NCBI GenBank assembly: GCA_033764095.1
Contig: JANRJF010000281.1
Span: 1-8,310, forward strand
Origin: JBDTMT01 sp033764095
Lineage (GTDB): Bacteria; Desulfobacterota; Binatia; HRBIN30; CADEER01
Length of the DNA: 8,310 nt
Reading direction: 5' to 3'
The stretch's first letter is position 1, and each line of letters starts with the position of its first letter. Below, piece after piece: positions 1 through 6,447 of this stretch. The notes under the pieces are model-generated. The model saw nothing but the letters and a program-made list of their open reading frames with translations. It made no database searches and was not told the DNA's origin. The translations under genes and the position numbers were made by a program.

Positions 1-2
1 CG

Positions 3-491
3 GAGCGCGCGCGCGACCTGCGCCAGCCGCCCGCCGTGATCGCCGCGGCGGCGCAGGGCGCCGCCGCCGACGGCGAGCTGATGACCAGCTACTACCGCGA
101 CGACATCACCGGCCTGCCGGAGATGGGCGTGGTGGCGAAGACACTGTGGCGCGAGTCGGGCCTGACCCCGGCCGACATCCAGACCGCCTTCCTCTACGAC
201 CACTTCACGCCCTTCGTCTTCGTGCAGCTCGAAGAGCTCGGCTTCTGCGGCCGCGGCGAGGCGAAGGACTTCGCCACCATCGAGACCCTGTCGATCGGCG
301 GCCGCCTGCCGATCAACACCAGCGGCGGCCTGCTCGGCGAGGCCTACATCCACGGCATGAACGGCATCACCGAGTCGGTGCGCCAGATCCGCGGCACCTC
401 GTGCAACCAGGTGCCGGCGGTCGAGCACGTGCTGGTCACCGCCGGCACCGGCGTGCCGACCAGCGGCCTGATCCTGGCGCGCGACCGCTGA
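3..491 (+). CDS. Thiolase-superfamily lipid-transfer-type protein (Ltp2-like), C-terminal part, 5' truncated by window edge
   Basis: The reading frame is open from the window edge, leaving 162 C-terminal residues. They carry the C-terminal thiolase domain of the SCP-x/lipid-transfer class: YDHFTPF (visible residues 65-71), QLEELGFCGRGEAKDF, LPINTSGGLLGEAYIHGMNG (102-121) and a VLVTAGTG near the end. In true SCP2 thiolases these places read HDCF and NPSGG..(K)GHP. Here the Cys and His are replaced by His67 and Tyr115, a pattern I associate with Ltp2-type steroid side-chain retro-aldolases that pair with DUF35 proteins. The protein is therefore probably a C-C lyase or related acyl-CoA enzyme rather than an acetyl-CoA acetyltransferase, although automatic annotation would likely use that name. 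The N-terminal half and any DUF35 partner lie outside the window. The gene converges on the SDR at 499. The fold is confident; the substrate is unknown. Confidence 0.88.
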   Translation, partial: ERARDLRQPPAVIAAAAQGAAADGELMTSYYRDDITGLPEMGVVAKTLWRESGLTPADIQTAFLYDHFTPFVFVQLEELGFCGRGEAKDFATIETLSIGGRLPINTSGGLLGEAYIHGMNGITESVRQIRGTSCNQVPAVEHVLVTAGTGVPTSGLILARDR

Positions 492-503
492 GCGCGGCTC
501 AGC
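487..503. terminator. Dyad spanning both stop codons of a convergent gene pair
   Basis: Seven-bp arms GCTGAGC (487-493) and GCTCAGC (497-503) flank a 3-nt loop, GCG. The stop codon of the plus-strand thiolase-like gene (489-491) and that of the minus-strand SDR (499-501) sit symmetrically in the two arms. The transcript from either side could form the same short GC-rich hairpin. There is no T-tract on either strand, so intrinsic termination is doubtful. Confidence 0.35.
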
Positions 504-1374
504 TCGACCCTGCGCGCGCCGCGAGCAGCGCCTGCAGCTGCTCGTCGCTCATGCCGATGCGCGCGAACATCTCCAGCGCCGCCGCTTCGTCCCACGCCGC
601 GCGCGGCCCGACCGTCAGCCCGCCGTCCACCGCCAGGAACTGGCCGGTGACGAAGCGGCTCAGGTCGCTGGCGAAGTACGCCACCGCGTGCCCGATGTCG
701 GCCGGCGCGCCGGCGATGCGGATCGGCTGGAAGCCGTGCGCGCGCTCGCTGATCATCCGCGCCCGGCGGTCGGCGTCGGCGATCGACTCGCCCATGCCGC
801 GCCCGAAGATGGCGGTTGGAATGAGGCCGGGGCAGATGGCGTTGACGCGGATGTTGTCCTTGGCGAACAGCGCGGCGGCGACGCGCGACAGGTGGACAAC
901 GGCGCCCTTGGCCACCGAGTAGGCAAACGGGCCATAGCCCGCCTGCAGCCCGGCGACGCTGGCCGTGTTGATGATCGAGCCCCCGCCGCGCGCGATCATC
1001 GACGGGACCGCGTGCTTCATGCCGAGCACGACGCTGGTGACCAGCAGCTTCTGCACAGCGGCGAAGACCGCCATGTCGAACGGGTCGGTGCCGAGCGGCT
1101 CGACCGCCCCGGCGTTGTTGAACAGGACGTCGATGCCGCCGAAGCGCTCGACGACGCGCTCGAAGGTGGCCGCGATCTCCTCCTCCGCGGTGACGTCGGC
1201 ATGCAGGTACATGGCGTGATCGCCGAGCTCCTGCACCAGGGCGTGTCCCTTGTCGTCCTGGATGTCGATGCAGGCGACGCGTGCGCCGGCCTGGTGCAGC
1301 ACCTCCACCGTGCCGCGCCCGATGCCGCTGCAGCCCCCGGTGACGATCGCCACCTTGCCACTCAACTCGATCAT
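499..1374 (-). CDS. SDR-family NAD(P)-dependent oxidoreductase
   Basis: This is a 291-residue classical short-chain dehydrogenase/reductase, slightly longer than the usual 250-280. It has the nucleotide-binding TGGCSGIG (residues 12-19), Asp37 at the end of the second strand (CIDI), which favours NAD(H), an NNAG (86-89), the catalytic Ser139 in NTAS, Tyr152 and Lys156 in YSVAK, and PG at 182-183. The Asn of the Asn-Ser-Tyr-Lys tetrad, normally in a VNLxG motif before LGMKHAxP, appears to be Leu111 (QKLLVTSVVLGMK). A 35-residue tail after the usual GG end (WDEAAALEMFARIG...) is predicted helical and is an extra element. The ATG at 1374 is preceded by GGAGGG at good spacing. It probably oxidises or reduces a hydroxyl/keto group on a lipid or alicyclic substrate; the substrate cannot be read from sequence. 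Confidence 0.93.
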   Translation of the reverse strand: MIELSGKVAIVTGGCSGIGRGTVEVLHQAGARVACIDIQDDKGHALVQELGDHAMYLHADVTAEEEIAATFERVVERFGGIDVLFNNAGAVEPLGTDPFDMAVFAAVQKLLVTSVVLGMKHAVPSMIARGGGSIINTASVAGLQAGYGPFAYSVAKGAVVHLSRVAAALFAKDNIRVNAICPGLIPTAIFGRGMGESIADADRRARMISERAHGFQPIRIAGAPADIGHAVAYFASDLSRFVTGQFLAVDGGLTVGPRAAWDEAAALEMFARIGMSDEQLQALLAARAGSS

Positions 1375-1428
1375 GCCCAGCCCTCCGCGTGCCGTGGCGG
1401 CGACGCTACACCAGGGGCCGGAAGCGAC

Positions 1429-1462
1429 GAAAGAACCTTCCCCCGCCGGCGCGGGGGAAGGT
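1429..1462 (-). terminator. Rho-independent terminator-like hairpin downstream of the Cys-rich secreted protein gene
   Basis: A perfect 12-bp stem (arms 1435-1446 and 1451-1462, ACCTTCCCCCGC and its complement) closes a 4-nt loop, CGGC. Read on the minus strand it starts 9 nt beyond the stop of the gene at 1471 and is followed by TTCTTT (1434-1429). This is a good terminator geometry with a short, imperfect U-run. It would also insulate the SDR downstream. The GC-rich palindrome may belong to a dispersed intergenic repeat family. Confidence 0.7.
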
Positions 1463-1470
1463 CCGAGTTG

Positions 1471-2142
1471 CTACTCCAGCCCGCCGAGCGAGCCGAGACA
1501 CTGCGCCGCCTGGCCGTCGGCGCCGGCGTACGCCGCGCCGACCGGGTGCTGGTCGCAGGCGTCCGGATTGCACTGCCCGGCCGGGGTGAACACGGCGGTG
1601 TCGGCGCTCACCGGGCTGCCGTCGGGGTTCTCGCCGAGCGGACAGTAGCAGGTCGCCGTGCGCACGCCGTTGCTGCGCTTCTTGTCGAGCGTGCAGGCGA
1701 AGCTGAAGCAGTTGGCGAACGACGCGCCGACGCTCTGCTCCGACGAACAGAGCTGGAACTCGACCTCGGTATCGGCCGGCTTGTGGCTCCAGTCGTTGAC
1801 CGCCTGCGGAATGTTGACCTTCGGCCAGTACAGCGACCACACCTGGCCCTTGCCGGGCGCCTTGCAGCTGCCCTGCATGTTGCCGCCGGTCACGTCGGCA
1901 ATCGCCGGCCCGTTGAACACCGGACAGGTACACTTCGCCTCCGGGAAGGAGGCGGTGCCACCGCCGGCGACGTGGACGTCGATCATCCCGCCGGTCGGCT
2001 CACAGGTCGACGCCGCGCACAGCGCGTACTGGCCGTGGCAGATCTTGTAGCCGAAGAGCGTTCCGGCCTGACCATAGGCGCTGCCTGCCACCAGCAGCGT
2101 CGTCAACACCGTCAGCCGGCCCACACGTTGCAACAGAACCAT
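1471..2142 (-). CDS. Secreted cysteine-rich protein with a duplicated six-Cys domain, unknown function
   Basis: I do not recognise a named family. The start is set at ATG 2142 (223 residues) because AAGGAGGAA lies 6 nt upstream and the protein then begins with a signal peptide: R6/R9, a hydrophobic stretch LTVLTTLLVAG, and a likely cut after SAYG or SAYGQA (about residues 24-26). Reading further upstream to 2259 adds 39 residues with no export signal at their start. The mature part has 14 Cys. Two segments share one pattern, C-x(n)-C-x4-C-x(n)-C-x-C-P-x(n)-C: Cys 35, 42, 47, 71, 73, 93 and Cys 132, 145, 150, 165, 167, 191. They are joined by a Trp-containing linker (W102, W106, W118), and two more Cys (196, 215) sit in the tail. 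The even count suggests disulfides formed after export to the periplasm or outside; metal binding is less likely. It is monocistronic, with its own terminator. Confidence 0.87.
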   Translation of the reverse strand: MVLLQRVGRLTVLTTLLVAGSAYGQAGTLFGYKICHGQYALCAASTCEPTGGMIDVHVAGGGTASFPEAKCTCPVFNGPAIADVTGGNMQGSCKAPGKGQVWSLYWPKVNIPQAVNDWSHKPADTEVEFQLCSSEQSVGASFANCFSFACTLDKKRSNGVRTATCYCPLGENPDGSPVSADTAVFTPAGQCNPDACDQHPVGAAYAGADGQAAQCLGSLGGLE

Positions 2143-2180
2143 CGCTTCCTCCTTCGTCGCGAGTGCATCTCGCTCCGAGG

Positions 2181-2208
2181 ACGCTACGCGCGGTCGGCGG
2201 GCGATCAA
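2181..2208 (-). promoter_or_regulatory. Possible sigma70-type promoter for the secreted protein gene
   Basis: On the minus strand TTGATC (2208-2203; 4 of 6 to TTGACA) and TAGCGT (2186-2181; 3 of 6 to TATAAT) are separated by 16 nt. They lie about 40 nt upstream of the ATG at 2142, leaving a short leader that contains the AAGGAGGAA ribosome binding site. The match is weak, and consensus promoters are hard to judge in DNA this GC-rich. Confidence 0.3.
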
Positions 2209-2392
2209 GACGGAAACCGGCGCCGCGAGAATTACGCTGCGCCTTGTGGCCGTTGGCATTTCGTCTCTTCACAAGCGCGCCGACCTGTGCCTCCGACGTC
2301 GATCGGATCGACGACGCGGCGCTCGCTCCCGGGCGTAGGGGCGCGCCTTGGTGGACCCGTGCCGGCGCCGATGCGCCGTCGTTCGCCACCGC

Positions 2393-2412
2393 GGGCGCGG
2401 CACGCCGCGCCC
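2393..2412 (-). terminator. Weak hairpin downstream of the P450
   Basis: Arms GGGCGCGG (2393-2400) and CCGCGCCC (2405-2412) with loop CACG form an 8-bp stem. It lies 48 nt past the P450 stop on the minus strand. No T-run follows, so it may be an RNA 3' end stabiliser or simply a chance product of high GC. Confidence 0.3.
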
Positions 2413-2460
2413 CTCCATCCGGTCACCCGCGAGACGGGCCGCGCACGAGCAACCCGTGCC

Positions 2461-3639
2461 CTACGCGCTCCAGGGCAACGACGCGTGGCGGCGCACGTAG
2501 TTGCCGGTGGCATACTGCGCGGCGCCGGCGTCGACGTGGAAGTCGGGGCAGCGTGCCAGCAGCTCCTCCAGCACGACGCGCCCCTGCAACCGCGCCGCGG
2601 CGGCGCCGATGCAGTAGTGCGTGCCGTGGCTGAAGGCGAGCAGCTTGTTGATGCGGCGACCGACGTCGAGCTCCTCCGCGTCGGCGCCGAACTCCCGCGC
2701 GTCGCGGTTCGCCGCCGCGTAGCACAGCAGCACCTTGCGCCCGGCGGGGATCGTCACGCCGCGCACCACCACGTCGCGCGTCGTGGTGCGCGCCAGGTTC
2801 TGCACCGGCGAGGTGAGGCGCAGCAGTTCCTCGACCGCGTTGGCGATGCGCGCCGGATCGGCGCGCAGGCCGGCGCGCTGCGCGGGATGCGCGGCGAGCA
2901 GGCAGGCACTGCCGGCCAGCAGACCGGTGGCCGTGTCGTTGCCGCCGGCGATCATGGTGAAGGCGAAGCCGAGGATGCGCGTCGTCGAAACCTGGTCCTC
3001 GCCGCGCTGCGCGAGATCGGAGACGATGTCATCGCTCGGCTCGCGCCGGCGCCGCGCGATCAGCTCACCGAAGTAGGCGAACAGCTCGGCGATGACGCCC
3101 GGATCGAGGCTCGAGCTGCCGCCGGCGGCGGCCTGCACCGTGGCCTCGGTCCAGCGGTCGAAAAACGGCCGGTCCGCCTCCGGCACGCCGAGGTAGTGGG
3201 CCACGACCAGGCTCGGCAGCGGCTTGAAGAGGTGCGCCACCATGTCCACCGTCCCCAGCGCGCGGGCCGACTCGATGCGCGCGGCCGCGAAGGCGCGCAC
3301 CGCCGGCTCGATCGCCGCCACCTTGCGCGGCGTCAGCCCGTTGGTGACCAGGCGGCGGAACTGCGTGTGCGCCGGCGGGTCGAGGAAGACCATCGGCGTC
3401 GCACTGCCCAACCCGGTGACGCCGAGCTCGTCGTAGGCGACCGTCAGCCCCTGCGCCGAGGAGAAGGTCGCCGGGTCGCTCGCCGCCGCCCACACGTCGT
3501 CGAAGCGGGTCAGCACCCAGAAGTCGCCGGCGGCGACGTGGTGCACCGGATCGTGCGCGCGCAGCGCCGCGTACATCGGGAACGGATCGCGCCACGACTC
3601 GCCGCTGCGCAAGTCGAAACGTACTGCATCGTCGAGCAT
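2461..3639 (-). CDS. Cytochrome P450 monooxygenase
   Basis: This is a complete soluble bacterial-type P450 of 392 residues (family usually about 400) with no N-terminal membrane anchor. Motifs in order: MVFLDPPAHTQFRRLV (residues 83-98, helix C, with the heme-propionate-contacting HxxxR style segment), the I-helix AGGNDTAT (231-238) with the acid-alcohol pair Asp235-Thr236, the K-helix ELLR (271-274, ExxR), and the heme loop FSHGTHYCIG (336-345) with Cys343 as thiolate ligand. The start is ATG 3639, with GGAGG 5 nt upstream; the frame stays open far beyond it, but that upstream part is antisense to the sulfotransferase and carries no P450 sequence. No ferredoxin or reductase gene is in the window, so electron partners must come from elsewhere. 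It hydroxylates an unknown hydrophobic substrate. Immediately upstream on the same strand lies an oxidoreductase remnant (stop at 3692, 52 nt away), suggesting a former two-gene unit. Confidence 0.96.
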   Translation of the reverse strand: MLDDAVRFDLRSGESWRDPFPMYAALRAHDPVHHVAAGDFWVLTRFDDVWAAASDPATFSSAQGLTVAYDELGVTGLGSATPMVFLDPPAHTQFRRLVTNGLTPRKVAAIEPAVRAFAAARIESARALGTVDMVAHLFKPLPSLVVAHYLGVPEADRPFFDRWTEATVQAAAGGSSSLDPGVIAELFAYFGELIARRRREPSDDIVSDLAQRGEDQVSTTRILGFAFTMIAGGNDTATGLLAGSACLLAAHPAQRAGLRADPARIANAVEELLRLTSPVQNLARTTTRDVVVRGVTIPAGRKVLLCYAAANRDAREFGADAEELDVGRRINKLLAFSHGTHYCIGAAAARLQGRVVLEELLARCPDFHVDAGAAQYATGNYVRRHASLPWSA

Positions 3640-3691
3640 GGGATCCTCCGCCGCCGAGCTCACCGCAGATCGGTGCGCCGGCCGATACGAC

Positions 3692-3901
3692 TCAGTCGAT
3701 CCGCAGCACCGCCTTGCCACGCGCGGCGCGGTGCGCGTAGGCGGCCGCGGCGTCGGCCAGTGGAGAGTGCAGCTCGGTCGGCGGCACCGCCGCGGCGCGC
3801 ACGCGCACCAGCACCTGGCCGGGCCCCGGCTGCGGATCGGGCGCCGACTCGACGCGCAGCGCCGCTGGATCGCGATACGCGTACAGACGGGCAGCACGCA
3901 T
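3692..3901 (-). pseudogene. Remnant of a zinc-type alcohol dehydrogenase/quinone oxidoreductase (MDR) with a large internal deletion
   Basis: A 69-codon frame starts at ATG 3901. Residues 1-44 (MRAARLYAYRDPAALRVESA, then a PxPGPGQVLVRVRAAAVPPTEL stretch) match the N-terminal end of the GroES-like domain of medium-chain dehydrogenase/reductases. Residues 46-69 (SPLADAAAAYAHRAARGKAVLRID) match the extreme C-terminus of the same family, where an LxEAAxAH(xn)GKxVL ending is typical. Intact members have about 310-340 residues, so the GroES remainder and the whole Rossmann NAD(P)H-binding domain, some 240-270 residues, are missing. The joint near residues 44-46 keeps the frame, and no active-site residue survives, so it cannot be an enzyme. 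A real small protein cannot be excluded by sequence alone. It probably once preceded the P450 in an operon. An in-frame upstream start at 3949 only adds sequence without family match. Confidence 0.72.
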
Positions 3902-3978
3902 GCGCCGACCATACGCGACGCCGCGCCGCGCGGCGAGGCGATTCGCCAAGCGCGCCGCCGGCGTGGTAGCTGCGGCGC

Positions 3979-5238
3979 GTGAGCGCGACCGACAGCGTGC
4001 GCCTGACCGACCTGGCGAGCCCGCGCTTCAGCCCCGACGTGGCCGCGCTGCGCGACAGCCTGGCAACGCTGGCGGACGGCGTCGACTTCGCCCCCGACGC
4101 GCTGCGCGCCCGCGCCGCCGCCGAGCTCGGTCTCTCCGACTTCGGCGACGCGGCCTACGCCGAGCCGCTCGCGGTGCTGGCCGGCGCCATCGACCGCAGC
4201 CCACTCATCGCACCGGTCGGCCGGGTCATGCTGCACCAGCAACTGCTGCAGCTGCTGAGGAATCGGCTGCTGCTCACCGACCTGCTCGTCCGCCATCCGG
4301 AGATTCACGCCATCCCGGTGGCGCGGCCGATCGTCATCTGCGGCCTGCCGCGCACCGGCACCACGCACCTGCACAACCTGATGGCGGCCGATCCGGCGCT
4401 GCGCTCGCTGCCGTACTGGGAGAGCCTGGAGCCGATCCCGTTGCCCGCCGAGGCCGGCGTCGAGCCCGACCCGCGCCTGCTGCGCTGCGCGCTGAGCGTG
4501 CAGTTCATCGAGCAGGCGATGCCCGAGTTCAAGCGCATGCACGAGATGACCACCTGGCACGCGCACGAGGAGATCCAACTGCTGGCGATGGACTGCTCGA
4601 CGATGCTGTTCGAGAGCCTCACGCCGCTGGCGGAATGGCGCGAGTACTACCTGGCGCACGACCAGACGCCGCACTACCGCTACCTGCGGACCGTCCTGCA
4701 GGCGCTGCAGTTCCTGCGCGGCGGACGGCGCTGGGTGCTCAAGTCGCCGCAGCACCTGGAGCAGTTCGGCCCCCTGCGCGCGGTGTTCCCCGACGCCACC
4801 TTCGTCGTCACCCACCGCGACCCGGCGACGGTGGTGACGTCGATGGCGACCATGCTCGCCTACAGCGCGCGCATGATGCACGCCCGCATCGACCCGGCGG
4901 CGTTCGGCGCCTACTGGGCGGATCGCCTGGAAACCATGCTGCGCGCCTGCGTGCGCGATCGCGACCTGCTGCCGGTGGCGCAGTCGATCGACGTGCGTTT
5001 CGACGACTTCATGGCCGATGACCTCGCCATGGTGCAGCGCATCTACGCCCTTGCCGAGCAGCCGTTCGACGCCGGCGTCGCCGCCGCCATGCAGGCCTAC
5101 ATGACCGACCATCCGCAGGGGCGCCACGGGCGCGTCGACTACCGCGCCGCGGACGTCGGCTTCAACCGCGCCGAGCTCGAGCGCCGTTTCGCGTTCTACA
5201 CGCAGCGCTTCATCGAACCGACCGAGGAGTGCGCATGA
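3979..5238 (+). CDS. Sulfotransferase family protein (PAPS-dependent, Sulfotransfer_3 type)
   Basis: This 419-residue cytosolic protein would transfer the sulfuryl group of PAPS to a hydroxyl or amine acceptor. The 5'-phosphosulfate loop is GLPRTGTTH (residues 122-130), followed by LHNLMAADP and PYWES. The 3'-phosphate-binding segment is VVTHRDPATVVTS (276-288), with Arg280 and Ser288. A WVLKSPQHLE motif (252-261) is typical of the large bacterial subgroup. The 100-residue helical region before the loop is also normal for this subgroup. The start is GTG 3979, the first in-frame start; no clear Shine-Dalgarno precedes it, so initiation is the least certain point. The 3' end overlaps the DUF1214 start by ATGA, with GAGGAG inside this gene, showing translational coupling. 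Together with the minus-strand remnant at 3901 it defines a 77-nt divergent spacer. The acceptor is unknown; in bacteria such enzymes modify lipids, glycolipids or steroids. Confidence 0.94.
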   Translation: MSATDSVRLTDLASPRFSPDVAALRDSLATLADGVDFAPDALRARAAAELGLSDFGDAAYAEPLAVLAGAIDRSPLIAPVGRVMLHQQLLQLLRNRLLLTDLLVRHPEIHAIPVARPIVICGLPRTGTTHLHNLMAADPALRSLPYWESLEPIPLPAEAGVEPDPRLLRCALSVQFIEQAMPEFKRMHEMTTWHAHEEIQLLAMDCSTMLFESLTPLAEWREYYLAHDQTPHYRYLRTVLQALQFLRGGRRWVLKSPQHLEQFGPLRAVFPDATFVVTHRDPATVVTSMATMLAYSARMMHARIDPAAFGAYWADRLETMLRACVRDRDLLPVAQSIDVRFDDFMADDLAMVQRIYALAEQPFDAGVAAAMQAYMTDHPQGRHGRVDYRAADVGFNRAELERRFAFYTQRFIEPTEECA

Positions 5239-6401
5239 CACCGGCTGACGGATCCGCGGGATGGGAGACGACACGCGCCTGGCGCGAGCTGCTGCAGGGC
5301 CTGCAGGAGCTCGACGCGCGCTTCCTCGCCGGCCCCAAGGCGGTGCACGGCGAGCAGAGCGTCATCGAGGGGTACCACTTCCTCGCCACCATGATCGGCC
5401 TGGCGATGGACATCTACCTGTTCTCCGATCCGGCCCGCCCGCGCTTCGTCGACATCAACACGCCGTGGCGACGCGACCGCGCCTGGGGCGGCGACAACAC
5501 CGACGCGTACTACGCCTTCGCGGCGCTCGACCCGAACCGCACCTACCGCGTCAGCGGCACGCGCGGCGACAGCACCTACTTCTCGCTCACCGTCTACAAC
5601 GAGCCCGAGCCCGGCCAGTGGTCGAACCGCATCATCGGCATCGTCAGCGACCGCGATCTGGCGTTCGATGCCGACGGCCGCTTCGAGCTCATGATGGGAC
5701 CGAGCCTGCCGGCCGGCTACACCGGCCGGTTCATCACCCTGACGCCGGACGCCACCGCGGCGGTGACGCGCGACTACCAGATCGTCCCGGAGACCGGCCG
5801 GCGCGTGGTCTGGGAGATCGAGTCGGTCGACGCGCCGTCCAGCTATCGGGTGCGCGACCAGCACACCGCCACCGCGCTGCGCACCGCCCTGCGCTGGATC
5901 ACCGAGCAGTTCAACGTCGTGCCGATCCCGGTCGCCGCGCTGCCCGACAGCGATCGGGTCAACGAAGGCCACAACCCGCCGGTCGGCACCAACCTCTGCG
6001 CCCCGCCCTACCAGGTGCCCGACGCGGTGTTCGGCTGGTCGGCGCGCGACGCCTGCTACAGCTTCGGTATGTACGCGCTGCACGCCGACGAGGCGCTGGT
6101 CATCACCCACCGCCCGCCGGCCTGTCGCTTCTGGAACGTCAACGTCTGGAATCCCTACATGGCCGGGTACAACAACGACTATGAGCGCACCTCGGTGAAC
6201 ATCGGCTCGGCACGACCGAACGCCGACGGCACCGTCACCGTCGTCATCGCGCAGCGCCGCCTCGCGCACCCCAATGCGATCTCCACCATCGGCCACTCCG
6301 AAGGGATGATCGCCTTTCGCTGGTTCCACGCCGACGCGGTGCCGCAGCCGCTCACCTGCGAGGTGGTCAAGGCGGCCGACGCGCCGAGCGCGCTGTCCTG
6401 A
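5235..6401 (+). CDS. DUF1214 domain-containing protein
   Basis: The protein has 388 residues. The start ATG 5235 overlaps the sulfotransferase stop by 4 nt (ATGA), with GAGGAG 5 nt upstream; a GTG two codons earlier is less likely. The N-terminal third contains a conserved-looking helical part (LLQGLQELDARF, HFLATMIGLAMDIYLF) and then DPNRTYRVSGTRGDSTYFSLTVYN (99-122), the usual entry to the beta-rich DUF1214/DUF1254-like fold. The C-terminal DUF1214 block runs from about 258 to 366: YQVPDAVFGW, HRPPACRFWNVNVWNPYM (292-309), RPNADGTVTVVIAQ, and HSEGMIAFRWFHAD. There is no signal peptide or membrane segment. The biochemical function of the family is not established. The coupled position says it acts on, binds or follows the product or substrate of the sulfotransferase (inference). 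Confidence 0.93.
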   Translation: MTPADGSAGWETTRAWRELLQGLQELDARFLAGPKAVHGEQSVIEGYHFLATMIGLAMDIYLFSDPARPRFVDINTPWRRDRAWGGDNTDAYYAFAALDPNRTYRVSGTRGDSTYFSLTVYNEPEPGQWSNRIIGIVSDRDLAFDADGRFELMMGPSLPAGYTGRFITLTPDATAAVTRDYQIVPETGRRVVWEIESVDAPSSYRVRDQHTATALRTALRWITEQFNVVPIPVAALPDSDRVNEGHNPPVGTNLCAPPYQVPDAVFGWSARDACYSFGMYALHADEALVITHRPPACRFWNVNVWNPYMAGYNNDYERTSVNIGSARPNADGTVTVVIAQRRLAHPNAISTIGHSEGMIAFRWFHADAVPQPLTCEVVKAADAPSALS

Positions 6402-6447
6402 TTGACGACTGCCGTCGCCTCAGCCCAGCGGGGCGTCTTTCCGAGCC

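Larger units (their letters stand above)
2143..2460. other. 318-nt gap without a convincing gene
   Basis: Between the start of the secreted protein gene and the stop of the P450 I see no ORF with coding character. It holds the ribosome binding site and putative promoter of the former. A dyad with 8-bp arms around one central base (CGTCGATC-G-GATCGACG, 2297-2313) could be an operator. A GC-rich hairpin (2393-2412) lies just after the P450. Confidence 0.6.

Noticed and set aside
2143..2259. Longer form of the secreted protein starting at 2259
   Set aside because: The extra 39 residues would put the signal peptide inside the protein and ignore the strong AAGGAGGAA before the Met at 2142.
688..3969. 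A plus-strand frame open for about 1093 codons
   Set aside because: It runs antisense, in codon register, to the SDR, the secreted protein and the P450, whose coding sequences hardly use TCA, CTA or TTA codons. The translation is Arg/Ala-rich without any domain, while the minus strand shows clear family motifs.
3640..5274. A 545-codon N-terminal extension of the P450 frame
   Set aside because: It is antisense to the sulfotransferase and covers the oxidoreductase remnant in another frame. P450 similarity begins only at the Met encoded at 3639, which has its own GGAGG.
5196..6329. Minus-strand frame of 377 codons opposite the DUF1214 gene
   Set aside because: Low-complexity Val/Arg/Gly/Asp-rich shadow; the plus strand carries recognisable DUF1214 motifs and a coupled start.
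6402..6447. Terminator between the convergent DUF1214 and YCII genes
   Set aside because: Only 4-bp stems can be drawn and there is no T-run on either strand.
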